Assembly: GCF_039555335.1 (NCBI RefSeq)
Contig: NC_092637.1
Location: forward strand, 40,140,526-40,204,525
Direction: 5' to 3'
Length of the DNA: 64,000 bases
Source of the DNA: Amphiura filiformis
Lineage: Eukaryota > Echinodermata > Ophiuroidea > Amphilepidida > Amphiuridae
The translations under genes were made by a program, and so were the position numbers. This document shows positions 50,880 through 61,811 of the stretch, in pieces. The notes under the pieces are model-generated. The model searched no databases. It saw only the letters and a list, made by a program, of their open reading frames with translations, and was not told the origin of the DNA. Each line of letters begins with the position of its first letter. The first letter of the stretch is position 1.

Positions 50880-51300
50880 TAGATAGATACATAGATAGAT
50901 ACATACAACATTCCCTTATTTATAATACTATACACTCACTTGAGACGATTTGAAGTATTGCTATTAGCTTCAAGAACACAGTCGACGCCATTATTTCCGT
51001 ATTACCATGTTCTTAATAACTGTATGAACTAAGCATAAGCATACCACATGAACTTACCATGTATATAAATATATAAATATAACAATATACTATTGTACAC
51101 CACATGAACTTAGCAGTACAATATAACAATATGCTATTGTACTTTTGATTGTATTTGAATAGGTCGTGTTTTGATCAATTTCGGTCCGTCAGAAAAGTGT
51201 GTGACTTCCTCATTTTGGATCTGTATTGAGAATCTCAACTCAGGTGGAAAGATAGAAAGGAACGGTTCCGTGTTGTTTGCTTTCAGGCTACTACATAGGG

Positions 51301-51662
51301 TAAAGCCAAGAATTCTCCGCGTTGCGGAAATTCCGCGAAAATCGCGGAATTCGGAGGTAAAGCGGAAAACGCATTTCTGAGAAAAAAAAAAAAAAGCAAA
51401 AAAAATTGACCTAGAAAACAAACAAACAAATAAATATAAAATACTAAATGAAATGGGTCTTCAAAATTCATCAAAATAAAGTAAAATCCGTCATAGATTT
51501 ACCGTACAACGCCTGTCCTACCTCCCATTGCAGCCATGATACCCGATCAGTTTATTATTGGTAAGATTCTTGTGAAATTTTATTATGTCAGAAATGTGCT
51601 AACATTACAAAGCGGAGAAAAGCGGAATTTAGCATTTGTAAAGCAGAAAATTCTTGGCTTTA
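51301..51662. mobile_element. TAAAGCCAAGAATT element, TSD ACATAGGG (362 bp)
   Basis: TAAAGCCAAGAATT at the left mirrors AATTCTTGGCTTTA at the right; the 8-bp duplication ACATAGGG is on both sides (51293-51300, 51663-51670). Subterminal AGCGGAAAA-type motifs are repeated. Fits a hAT-type non-autonomous element. Confidence 0.88.
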
Positions 51663-51670
51663 ACATAGGG

Positions 51671-52470
51671 TAATGCCAAGGAATATCTAGCCTGGAAGCG
51701 TCACTAAAGATTAATATAACCTTTTGTTATTGAAATGATCCATTTGACTGTGCTGAGCATGTTGGGGTGCACAAATTTATTACATGATGCAGTCATGTCT
51801 ACAGTAGAATTCACCACGACCTTTGCAGGACTTAAACCCCATTAAAAGCTATTAAACCAAGATAACACTCATTGAAAACAGCTCAACTATGTTAAATCAG
51901 ATCTTCTCTGTTTAAATCCACACTACACATGTTTCTGTTTTACCTGTGCGATATTGCAATGAGCTGGTATTATAGTTTCAGTTGGGTAAACGATTATAAA
52001 GCAAACGCAAGGTAACAATACTGTGTGGGCCTTTCTAGGGGCGGCCATTTTGGATTTTGGCCTCTAGTGAAAAATGCCGGGATTTTCGCGAGGGACATGG
52101 GGGCTAATTTTTGTCTAAATGGTCCATAGAAGTCAAGTCAATCGTCAAACCTTACTAGCCAGAGAATGGTCACGGAATTGAGGTTTTTGACTATACTAGT
52201 TGGTCTAATACTTTTGCGCTGAGCACGTTCGGTGGCGTTATGCAGACCATTACTCCGAGTCGATACTCGATAGACCGCCCAATAAAGCGGACTTAGTCAC
52301 CGGTCAGTTCTACAGAATAGGTCCATGGCTAACTATGGAAACATGTTAAAGGACATCCAGAATATTTTCTAAAGGACATCCAGAATATTTTCTAAGTTAT
52401 TTATTGATTTATCGAGTATCGACGAGTAATGGATATATTCTGTAGATTTAGGTCATTGATTAAGGTCAGT
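51671..52470. other. No gene recognised
   Basis: Interior of the ~7 kb element; a tandem duplicate of AAAGGACATCCAGAATATTT at 52346-52392 is the only structure noticed. Confidence 0.45.
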
Positions 52471-53249
52471 GAGCGTGTTTATAGTGGGAGCAGATGTGCG
52501 GTACATTGCGGTATAATTTCTATCCGGTCAGAAATTATCCGGATACTTGCCCACTATAAACACTAGCAGTAGGCCTATATGTATGTACGGTACATCGATA
52601 TCCTTCTCAACCGAAGGATATTGTAGCGAGATATTTGCACTATAAACACACCAGTATAAATTGTGTGCGGTGTTACCGGAAGTAGGAGCTTCTTCATGAT
52701 GCGTAGCAGGGGCGGATTTAGGGGGGGCGCAGCCGGCGCGCGCCCCCTCTATTTTTTGACTAGCAAAGGGCGCCGGTAACTTAAAAATACAAAAATTTTA
52801 AGAAATTTAAAAAAAAGGAAAAAATTCGGCCATGAACAGCAAACAATGGGCCAAAACCGTTGAGTTTTCGAGGGGTAACCCCTTTAACACATTTTTTTCG
52901 TCGTCGACCAAAAGGCGCCCCCTTTATCAAAAATTCCTGGATCCGACCCTGCGTAGGATGCGCGCAGGACATCATGCATTCGGAACGATTCTCACCCCCA
53001 AGAGTTATCAAAACAGAAGCTACATGTTCACCGCCATGATCATATTGTTGAATGGGCTGTTTATAGCTCGCGCCACAGTACACATTCCCCGTGTGACCTC
53101 GGGGTCATTGCAAATGTACGATAATGTTTGTTGGTATATAATTTGTGCGGTAACTGTGTCTCACTATAAACAACAAGGGTATCGGTATATATACAAGGAT
53201 TATCGTATACGGTATACTCAAAATGCGGTATATTCACTATAAACACGCT
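52471..53249. mobile_element. GAGCGTG-family element with nested MITE
   Basis: GAGCGTGTTTATAGTGGG at the left and CACTATAAACACGCT at the right are inverted. Internal CCACTATAAACAC motifs recur. It contains the 52707-52951 insertion. The paralogous cluster at 54962-55915 shows it without the insertion. Confidence 0.85.
52707..52951. mobile_element. MITE CAGGGGCGGATTTAGG, TSD CGTAG (245 bp)
   Basis: CAGGGGCGGATTTAGG at the left and CTGGATCCGACCCTG at the right are inverted; CGTAG flanks both sides (52702-52706, 52952-52956). Two related elements (near 55196 and 55622) have the uninterrupted GATGCGTAGGAT site. Confidence 0.9.
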
Positions 53250-54149
53250 GTATGATCCATTGTTGAGGAGTTAAGAAGATCAGAGAAAATGAGAAAAGAG
53301 AAGATCGCTCGAACATTAGACTACCCCGTAGTCCACTTGCCCATTGTGCATACTCTGGATATTGTATTTAAGCTTAAAACTCTGATTTAATTAATGTGTG
53401 CACAATTGATAGATTTTCACATCTGATCTTTTCAGTCACCCTACTCCCTCTGTTTGTTAGCTTCCCAAGTGGACTACTGACTTTGGATTGCGGTCAGAGA
53501 TGCTTAACACGGCTGTCTATGAGCTTCTATGGATGAGATTGTCGGAAATCTGGCCTACTAAAATTGGCCATGATGTAATGCCTCTTTAAATGGATCTGGC
53601 TTGTGATTGGTCGCCCAGATCTCGTTATGGTTTAAATCCTCCGGGTACCTGTCATTACCATTAATAACTACATGGTACACAAGTATGTGGGCCTACCCCT
53701 CCTTTGTGTTGTGTAATTGCATGAACGTGTCAATATGTGCATGAACGCGTCTTGTATTTGCTTGCGGTTAAATTTGATTGATAAACAAGTATGATTGACA
53801 GTGTGAGTGTTAGGGACTTTGCCCGTTCAAAATCCCGTTTAAAATTGAAAGTCCATAGTCTATTTTTAACCTGGAATTTCGCGATTAATAAACTGGCAGA
53901 TTCTAAAATCAGAATTGTTCTTATTGAAGTGCCAATACAATTATTTTACATTATGATAACTCGCATTCAATAATATAAGCCACTTTACTTTTACTGTCAC
54001 TAATATAATTATATTTACTTTTTCATAACAATTTTATACTAGTATTTTGATGTATTAAATATCAGTATAATTTCGAGTTCAACTGAATGCTTTCATCATG
54101 ATTAACATGCTTTTATTTATCAAAAATAGACTATGGCATAGTCTACTCG

Positions 54150-54960
54150 AACATATAATCTGATTACCCACAGTTAACCTCCATTCACTTTTCTTTATTT
54201 GGGGTACTTAAAACACCACTTGAAACTTCCTTTGTGGTAATCTGTTCATCCGCCACACGCTCGACTGATTCGGTAGTTCTCTTAGTGGAAAAAATATTCC
54301 ACACACGGAAGTACATCGTTAAATTCCCAATTTCGCAGTCAAATCATGCTTTTTTTCTTTAAAAATAATAATAATAACTGCAGGGTGACCATGATTTTTA
54401 AACGAGTGAAAAAGCATTATATATATTGCAACGCCCATTAAAAAAATCAAAAGTTTTGTTAAGTTATGGAAAGTCAAGCATAATTAATTTTCCAGTAAAA
54501 TTAATATAAGGTCAAAGGAAAAGAAATTTAAAAGCTTTTAAATGATAACCATTTGAATATTTGCGGCAGTTTACGGAAACTTAAAACTAGTGTAGGCCTA
54601 ATCAGTAATTCAAACTCGTGTCAGTTTCTCCATATACTCCCGTTTTGTGTCCAAACGTACGTGTCCAAAAATGCTATTTGGTTCCAAAATGAGGGTCTTT
54701 TTCACAGGGATGTCGGGTCTAACTTAGCAGCCGGTCATGCCAAACAATACAGAAATTATAATTCGCGGTCAACTGACGTAACAAATTGATATCCGGGCAT
54801 GCGCCGTTTAGAACTAGACAGTTGTGACTTGCAAAGCCACTTATCGTATTAGTTGATCAATCGGATTAGATCATTGTTTCCATCAATAGGCGGATGCACA
54901 CATTACTTATTTGATGTGAGTAGGCTAGTATTAAGCGACCTCCTCTTTTATCATCTTCTC
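54150..54960. other. No gene recognised
   Basis: Intergenic sequence outside the ~7 kb element; nothing identified. Confidence 0.45.
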
Positions 54961-54961
54961 T

Positions 54962-56160
54962 GAGCGTGTTTATAGTGGGAGCAGATGTGCGGTACATTGC
55001 GGTACAATTTCTACCCGGTTAGAGATTATCCGGATACTTGCCCACTATAAACACTAGCAGTATACATTGTATGTATGTACGGTATATCGATATCCTTCTC
55101 AACCGAAGGATATTGTGGCGAGATATTCCCACTATAAACACACCAGTATAAATTGTGTGCGGTATTACCGGAAGTAGGAGCTTTTTCATGATGCGTAGGA
55201 TACGCGCAGGACATTCGGAACGATTCTCACTCCAAGAGTTATCAAAACAGAAGCTACATGTTCACCGCCATGATCATATTGTTGAATGGGCTGTTTATAG
55301 CTCGCGCCACAATATTTACACATTCCCCGTGTGACCTCGGGGTCATTGCAAATGTACGATAATGTTAGTTGGTATATAATTTGTGCGGTAACATTGAGCG
55401 TGTTTATAGTGGGAGCAGATGTGCGGTACATTGCGGTACAATTTCTACCCGGTTAGAGATTATCCGGATACTTGCCCACTATAAACACTAGCAGTATATG
55501 TATGTACGGTACATTGATATCCTTCTCAACCGAAGGATATTGTGACGAGATATTCCCACTATAAACACACCAGTATAAATTGTGTGCGGTATTACCGGAA
55601 GTAGGAGCTTTTTCATGATGCGTAGGATGCGCGCAGGACATTCGGAACGATTCTCACCCCAAGAGTTATCAAAACAGAAGCTACATGTTTACCGCCATGA
55701 TCATATTGTTGAATGGGCTGTTTATAGCTCGCGCCACAATATTTAAACATTCCCCGTGTGACCTCGGGGTCATTGCAAATGTACGACAATGTTAGTTGGT
55801 ATATAATTTGTGCGGTAACTGTGTCCCACTATAAACAGCAAGAGTATCGGTACATATACAAGGATTATCGTGTACGGTATACTCAAAATGCGGTATATTC
55901 ACTATAAACACGCTCTGTGTCTCACTATAAACAGCAAGGGTATCGGTACATATAGGCCTACAAGGATTATCGTATACGGTATACTCAAAATACGGTATAT
56001 TCACTATAAACACGCTCATGCGTGAGCGTGTTTATAGTGAATATACCGCATTTTGAGTATACCGTATACGATAATCCTTGTATATGTACCGATACCCTTG
56101 CTGTTTATAGTGAGACACAGTTACCGCACAAATTATATACCAACTAACATTATCGTACAT
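54962..56160. mobile_element. Cluster of GAGCGTG-family copies, direct and head-to-head
   Basis: GAGCGTGTTTATAGTGGGAG starts copies at 54962 and 55396, about 434 bp apart and nearly identical. CACTATAAACACGCTC ends occur at 55915 and 56017. From 56024 the sequence runs back as an inverted copy (GAGCGTGTTTATAGTGAATA), so 55920-56140 is a near-perfect palindrome centred on CGCTCATGCGTGAGCG. Confidence 0.88.
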
Positions 56161-56164
56161 TTGC

Positions 56165-56700
56165 ATTTGCATACATACATCCGTCCTCACCTGGAGTACT
56201 CAGTCCAAGCCTGAGACGAATATACAGGTCCAAGCATGGTGTCCATACCTCAAGAAGGATATCACTATGATGGAGAAAGTCCAAAGGAGAGCCACAAAAC
56301 TCATCCCTACCATTAGACATCTGAGCTATCCAGAAAGACTACAAGAGATGAAGCTGTACTGTTTGGAGCAAAGGAGATTAAGAGGAGCCTATTGAAACAT
56401 TCAAGATCATGAAAGGACTGGAAGGGATTGCATGCAGCAACGAAGCTATTCACCCTGAATACCCAGAGGCATAGAGGTAGAGAACACAACTACAAGCTGT
56501 AGGCCTACAAATCAGCACTGAAGAAGGGCCCCGGAGAAGGGCCTCACCTGAATTTCTTCTCAGTCCAATCAATTTCAGCCTAGAGTGGAACAACCTCCCA
56601 GAAATAGTGGTAGAGGCTAAGACAACAACCCAGTTCAAGTCTCAGCTTGATAAGTTTTGGTATAAGAGCGAAAATGGATATAATGGGGTCAAAAAGGCTG
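56165..56700 (+). mobile_element. CR1/Jockey-like LINE 3' fragment
   Basis: The plus strand reads VQAWCPYLKKDITMMEKVQR, RATKLIPTIRHLSYPERLQE and MKLYCLEQRRLRGAY, then with frameshifts KIMKGLEGI, INFSLEWNNLPEIVVEAKTT and FKSQLDKFW. These are the signature thumb and carboxy-end motifs of CR1/Jockey-group LINE reverse transcriptases. 5' truncated, with internal stops. Confidence 0.9.
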
Positions 56701-56732
56701 ATGCTTAAATATTCCCATCATACCGGTACCTT

Positions 56733-57682
56733 AAGGGGGTACTACACCCCTGCCCAATTTTTTGCCTATTTTTGCATTTTTCTCAAAAATTATAGCACAT
56801 TGGGGAAAAGTACCGTAAAATGGGGTAACTTCGGTCAGCGGGGTAACTTTGGTCGGTCAAATATAATTTTTTAAATGGTCATATTTTCGTACAGCAATAT
56901 TGTTTTTAGTCATATTTGGTGTCAATTCGTTAAGAAATATGTTTGGAAGAAATAATAGTCGATCATGTCCAATTTCCTTAAAATTTACGAAAAAAGCGGG
57001 ATTTTTGACCAAAAATTAGCATTTTTACATTTTTTCCGGAAAAAATAAAAATCGATATTTGTGAGCAAGGATGTGTGCTTGATTAATTTTGCAAGGGGTC
57101 AAATGTCACAAAAAACAACAACTTGTCCATATACAGCGAAGATCAATTTTTTAATTTTTTTTTCCTTCATGGAATGTAATACTGTGACCAAAGTTACCCC
57201 AAATGCGGGGTAACTTTGGTCAGGCTATTTGTAACTCCTAGGGCACCCTTACAAAATTATTAAAAAATCTTTTTCAACTTCAAGGTGTAGAAGGGAACCC
57301 TAATGTCACAAAAAAGAGTTAATTAGAAATATAATTGTTTCTGTTTGGAAGCATTGGGGTAAAAACTCTGAAAAGTGCCCAAAGTTACCCCATTTTACGG
57401 TAAGATATGTATATTATAGGGGCAAGGACTACAACTACTGCACTGAAAATTTTATTTCAGCACAGACAACAGTTGTGGAGTTACAGTCAAAAATGAGGGA
57501 AAACCAATATTTGATCAATAAATCAATAACTACTTACTTTGAGTTGCTGAATTTTCAGTACAGTAGTTGTAGTCCTTGCCCCTATATAATATACATATCT
57601 TACTTGTCACCAATGTGCTATTATTTTTGAGAAAAATGCAAAAATAGGCACAGAATTGGCCAGGGGTGTAATAGGCCTACCC
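56733..57682. mobile_element. Foldback GGGGGTACTACACCCCTG, containing a second MITE
   Basis: TACTACACCCCTGCCCAATT, TTTGCATTTTTCTCAAAAAT and ATAGCACATTGG at the left are mirrored by CCAATGTGCTATTATTTTTG and CCAGGGGTGTAATAGG at the right. An inner mirror flanks GGGGCAAGGACTACAACTAC. The left arm is interrupted by the TA element at 56813-57400. A copy of the right arm alone starts the second unit at 61812. Confidence 0.85.
56813..57400. mobile_element. TA-flanked CCGTAAAATGGGGTAACTT element (588 bp)
   Basis: CCGTAAAATGGGGTAACTTC at the left and CCCAAAGTTACCCCATTTTACGG-type right end are inverted; TA on both sides (56811-56812, 57401-57402). Internal GGGGTAACTTTGGTC motifs recur. It splits one arm of the surrounding foldback. 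Confidence 0.88.
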
Positions 57683-57934
57683 ACCGTTAGTGCTTATAAT
57701 TAAAGTAGGCTTATTACCCACTCTTAATTTTGGTATGGTTTATTTTATATGTTGTTTTAATGTGTAGTAATAGGCTTAAATGAAAAGGTGTTCGGAATTA
57801 CCCCACTCTCCCCTAACCATTTCATATGACGCATGGATGTATTCGTCGAAATAGGCGAAACAATGACGTCACCTGATTAATTATTCATAGAGACGTTGAA
57901 CGGTTGGAATACATGATTACAAAAAATAACAACA

Positions 57935-57980
57935 ATGATGGCCGAATTTTACAAGTTGCTGTTGGCTATTTATTGCGGAA
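57935..57980 (+). CDS. Candidate signal-peptide first exon
   Basis: Two in-frame ATGs give MMAEFYKLLLAIYCG and end at the strong donor GGAA|GTAAGTG in phase 1, the phase typical of secreted-protein first exons. The duplicate at 62135-62179 has one T fewer and changes frame. No following exon was recognised within the window, so this is suggestive only. Confidence 0.35.
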
Positions 57981-58170
57981 GTAAGTGAACAGTTTCTCGT
58001 TTGTTTTATTCACATGTTTATTGAATGATTGCCACACATTCTACATTCATGATGATACTAGGCCTGTAAGCTGATAACAAAATAAGCATTCCAATTATTG
58101 TTTTGGTACGGTGACTTTACAAATGCTGCATGGCTTTCATTAAGCTTGCATTGTTAAGCTTAGTTTAATA

Positions 58171-58892
58171 GGGTGGTGCAATAATTATGTGTACCCCTGG
58201 GGGCGTGAATTCTCAAAATGGTCTGCCAAAAACCGCCTGCCCCCCCTTTGGCCGTGCCAAAAATCTTTGCCCCCCCTTTCGACGTGCCAAAAAAACTTTG
58301 CCCCCCGCCCTTTTGACGTGCCAAAAAAATCTTTGCCCCCCTAGTTACAGTGAGTTACACATGCCCGATTTTGGGGAACCCGAATTTAAAACATTAAATT
58401 GTCTTATCATATAATGCGAGCGCAGCGAGCAGGAAATTTTGCATTATTTGAATGTGTTCCTAATGTTTTCCTACGCCTTTTTAGGGTGTAATATAGAAAC
58501 AGTACCCAAAATATCTGTGCCAAAAATTGCTTGCCCCCCCCCCCCTTCGACCTGCCAAAAATCGCTTGACGCCCCTTTTGACATGCCAAAAAATCAGTGT
58601 TCGAAATAAGCATTTATCCTCTTGTCCAAAAATCACTGGGGACAACCATATTGAGATGTGCACTTATCCTCTGGACAACCACTATTTCTACTTCTTAAAT
58701 ATGACACATTTTGGGGACAACCAAAATGTTTTGAGGACAAGCAGAATTGATAATTTAGTTGTCCTCAGGACAACCTTCATATTTTCCTTATTTCGACACT
58801 GCAAAAATGCTTGCCCCCCCTTCTGGCCTGCCAAAAATCTTTGCCCCCCCCTATAATTCACCCCCGAGGTACACATAATTATTGCACCACCC
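58171..58892. mobile_element. GGGTGGTGCAATAATTATGTG element (copy 1)
   Basis: GGGTGGTGCAATAATTATGT at the left is mirrored by ACATAATTATTGCACCACCC at the right. The interior has repeated TTGCCCCCCCTTT-GACGTGCCAAAAA cassettes and mirrored GGACAACC motifs. Second copy at 62368-63092 within the duplicated unit. Confidence 0.85.
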
Positions 58893-59170
58893 TTACCAAA
58901 AAATATTGTCGACGCAATAATAGTTCCTGCCTGCTTTCTAGGACTGCGGAATTCGGAACTCAGTCTTCAATGATAGTCAGTCTTTTGTGATGCGATCAAG
59001 CTAAATGAGTCTGATGTTGATCAAAATCAAAATTCAGTTTTCAATTTTAGGCTGCATTCGTGTGTCCCGGACTCACCAAAATGCAGTTCAGAGTCCAGAC
59101 CCTTTTAAAATTTTCTGCAAGTTCAGGGGTCCCTGCAGACCCCCAGTTTTTCAATCCAACACTACCGCAG

Positions 59171-60932
59171 TAGGGTGAATCACAAAAAATGAAATTGGTA
59201 TTTTTCAACGGGACACCCCCTCATTTTGTTCATTTTGATAGTAAAATCATACCTACAAAATATGAAAAAAATTCAAAAAAGTTTAGGGTGTGCTTCCGGT
59301 CAATGAACTTTTGTACACAAAGTCAATGGGATTTATGAGCCATTTTCTTTACAAAAAAGCCATGTTAATTTTCCCTGATTGTGCTAAAAATATTTGATCA
59401 TAGTGTGAGTAATGTCCTTAAAATAAATGCTAAAGAAAATTGTAAAAATGTTAACCCGCTTTCCAGAAAATTACATTTTTGTGAAAACTGTTACATTTGG
59501 GGCAAGGCAGTTGCTGGAACAGCCAAAATATTATGGTACTTGGCTAATATAAAGTTGTGTTTATGGGGCTCTAGTTCTTTCTTTTTTTTTAAATGTATGT
59601 AGGTTTGTAACTGTAAATTATGTTATTCAAGTGTTGAATGTGTGTAGGTTTGTAATTTTATGTAAGTGTAGTGTAATGTTTAATGTGTAATCCAGTAGTA
59701 AATGTGTCTTAGCCACGCTAGCTCTTGTCACAAGTACCTTGCACAAGGTGTAGTTTTGAACTGGCCACTATCCAATGTTGTGACCCCAATTTATATACAT
59801 GTACATTTCTTTTCAACCATGGTGAATCTAATCCTTCCTGAATCTAATCCACCCCTGATACAGATGTATGGATTTTGATAGTTACTATTACATAAGATTT
59901 CAAAAGCTGGTATCACCATTGGGGTAAACTAATATGTGACCATCCATCTCAAACCGCTCGTAAAGTCGGCAAATTGTATTTCGAGTTACAGTCCAAAATG
60001 TGCATCAAGCTTGTATTCATAATGTACCCAATAATTGTCCTACAAGTTTCTCATTTCAGTCCAGTCCGCACATCAATCTTTAATCCTATTGTTGAAGAGG
60101 ATAATAAGCTTATACTTATAGTAAATAGCTTTAGTCTTTGTTTGCTATGGCTAAATCATGTTCAAGTGGTGGGTTAACCAACAATTAACAATGAGATGAC
60201 ATTCCTGAACCTCGTTGACTTGGGGATGATTTGAAGTGACCGCCAATTATCACAATTTAATATTTAATACCAGCAATGTAGAAAAAGAGAAATATTGTAG
60301 CACCAAAATAATGTACCCTTTTACTGAAGGAGCAAAGTTGAACAAGCCATAACTCCGCTTCTGGATATCATTTGAAGTCAAATGATATATCATTGTAAAG
60401 CTTATGATATACATTTTCTAAACAGGGAAGAAAACAAAATTGACCAGGGGCCGACTTTACGAGCGTTTCGATGTGGATAGTCACATATGTGAAGAATTTT
60501 AATCTTTTTTTTTATCAACAGTTCAGTTCAATAAGGTATAAATTTGGGGTGCCTGGTGGGATTCCAGGGGATATCCGAGGGTATTCTTTTCTTGAGCTAC
60601 ACTCCTCTGTCACTTTTGAAACATTTTTTATTATTACAGTCAACTATGAACTTTAATTTGGTAAAACCCATGTTTTCACAAAGTTAGGTATATCATTGAA
60701 CATTTACTTCAGTTTTGCAAGCCTGGTAGACTTTTTAGGCCCTGAAATAAGCGTTTGAAATTTTGACAAAAATCCCATTGACTTTGTGTACAAAAGTTCA
60801 TTGACCGGTAGCACCCCTAAACTTTTTTCAATTTTTTTCATATTTTGCAGGTATAATTTTATTACCAAAATGAACAAAATGAGGGGGTGTCCCGTTGAAA
60901 AATACCAATTTCATTTTTTGTGAATCACCCTA
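59171..60932. mobile_element. Mutator-like TIR element, TSD CTACCGCAG (1.76 kb)
   Basis: TAGGGTGAATCACAAAAAAT at the left mirrors ATTTTTTGTGAATCACCCTA at the right; arms run about 180 bp (through TCAATGAACTTTTGTACACA). A 9-bp duplication CTACCGCAG flanks it (59162-59170, 60933-60941), in the range of Mutator-type elements. No transposase recognised. It contains the ATATGTGA MITE at 59932-60488. The other duplicated unit carries its left part from 63372. Confidence 0.88.
59932..60488. mobile_element. ATATGTGA-family MITE (copy 3)
   Basis: ATATGTGACCATCCATCTCA at the left and GTGGATAGTCACATAT at the right are inverted; AAACCGCTCGTAAAGTCGGC mirrors GCCGACTTTACGAGCGTTTC. Interior shared with 23168-23583 and 34324-34901. 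Nested in the Mutator-like element. Confidence 0.85.
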
Positions 60933-60941
60933 CTACCGCAG

Positions 60942-61811
60942 ACATACTATGATGCATTTGTGTAACTAGGACTCACCTATATATAACTCTACTATGGACC
61001 CGGCCAGGCTTTTTTATTTTCTGCAAGTTCGGAGGTCCCTGCAGACTCTCTGGAGTGTTTTGTTCTAGCGCTATACCCCTGGACAGGGGCGGACCGGTGG
61101 TTTTAGGCGGCCATGGCAAATTGATTAAGACCGGCCCTATTACTCAATTCGAGTGCAGCGAGCGTAGCTACTAGCGCATGGGGTCCAGGGGCCCGCGTAA
61201 GGGCCCCTGGTAGGGTCTAGTGGTAAAGCCATACTTGGCAGTGGGGTTTGACCCCCACCCTTTATATTTTTCCCCCACCCTTGTTATTGAGGCACCCTTT
61301 ATATTGAAAATTCCTGACCCCATGCTTTTTGCTGAGGCACCCCTTATACTGAAAATTCCTGACCCCCACCGCTTTTTTCCCCTATTTGTATACATTGATG
61401 AAGTCACAGGCAGTTTGGTCGAAGTAAATCAAGTAGGCCTACGCCGAATTCTGCACCTATCATCACACGATAGCCTAGTGGATGTAAACATGCATCAAAT
61501 GGAATTTTATCTTGCGATATGGTTTGCTGGCAGTGGTTTGGCACTTATTCTTGTGGTTTGGCACTTATTCTAGGATGATTTTATCATTCAATGAAAATAT
61601 ATTGTAAGCTGGCACTCCCACCCTTTTTATTTTACTCCCACCCTTAAAAAGGGTGCCCTGCCAACAGTGAAAGCCCCTGGTGGGGGTCCAGGGGGCAAAG
61701 CCCCCGGACAACTAAGGGTTTTAGCTATTCTATGGGGTCAGGAAGCCCGTATTTGACAACGATTTCTCAAGCCAAATTCCATTTGTACAGACTTGAAGTA
61801 TTCAAGTATAG
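60942..61811. other. Diverged repeats, no gene recognised
   Basis: 60942-61060 is a diverged relative of 59055-59160 (TTTCTGCAAGTTC, GGTCCCTGCAGAC). 61085-61720 has GGGGCC-rich low-quality repeats (GGGCCCCTGG, CCCACCCTTTATATT) typical of small DNA elements with unclear ends. Confidence 0.5.

Larger units (their letters stand above)
47764..50930 (-). mobile_element. Helitron copy C (~3.2 kb, with passengers)
   Basis: On the minus strand the 3' end is hairpin CCCGCGCGAAGCGCGGG then GTCCCGCTAG at 47764, inserted next to T in an (ATT)n tract. The 5' end near 50930 (TATAAATAAGGGAATG) is a diverged form of the TCTTACTATAAATAGGGG start. The GGCTCCGTCAGTTTCGATCC and GGAGCGTTCAC blocks match copies A and B. 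Within it lie a LINE fragment (48230-49860) and a TA-flanked element (50218-50879). Confidence 0.82.
47158..54146. mobile_element. ~7 kb element with long inverted repeats
   Basis: 47158-47430 is mirrored by 53870-54146 (GACTATGCCATAGTC tip; TTTTTGATAAATAAAA, ATTCAGTTGAA, TTATACTGATATTT, GACAGTAAAAGTA), and 47440-47605 by 53322-53480 (GGGAAGCTAACAAACAGAG, ATCAGATGTGAAAATCTATC, GCACAATTG). The right arm carries an extra ~400 bp. The interior is mostly later arrivals (Helitron C, GAGCGTG element, a small hAT-like element). No gene of its own is recognised, so the superfamily is unknown. It appears old and broken. Confidence 0.7.
57611..59798 (+). repeat. Recent duplication, unit 1 (partner 61812-64000)
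   Basis: About 2.19 kb matches 61812-64000 with only scattered single-base and homopolymer differences, offset about 4202 bp. The match begins inside the right arm of a foldback and is cut only by the window's end, so the true unit is probably longer. Confidence 0.95.

Noticed and set aside
47158-54146. Reading the ~7 kb element as a Polinton-like element because of its long inverted arms
   Set aside because: No polymerase, integrase or capsid-like coding was recognised and no 6-bp duplication was established; left as an unclassified element.
58187-58856. Cys/Pro-rich short proteins (CPPFGRAK-type)
   Set aside because: Arise from repeated TTGCCCCCC...GCCAAAAA cassettes within a non-autonomous transposon.
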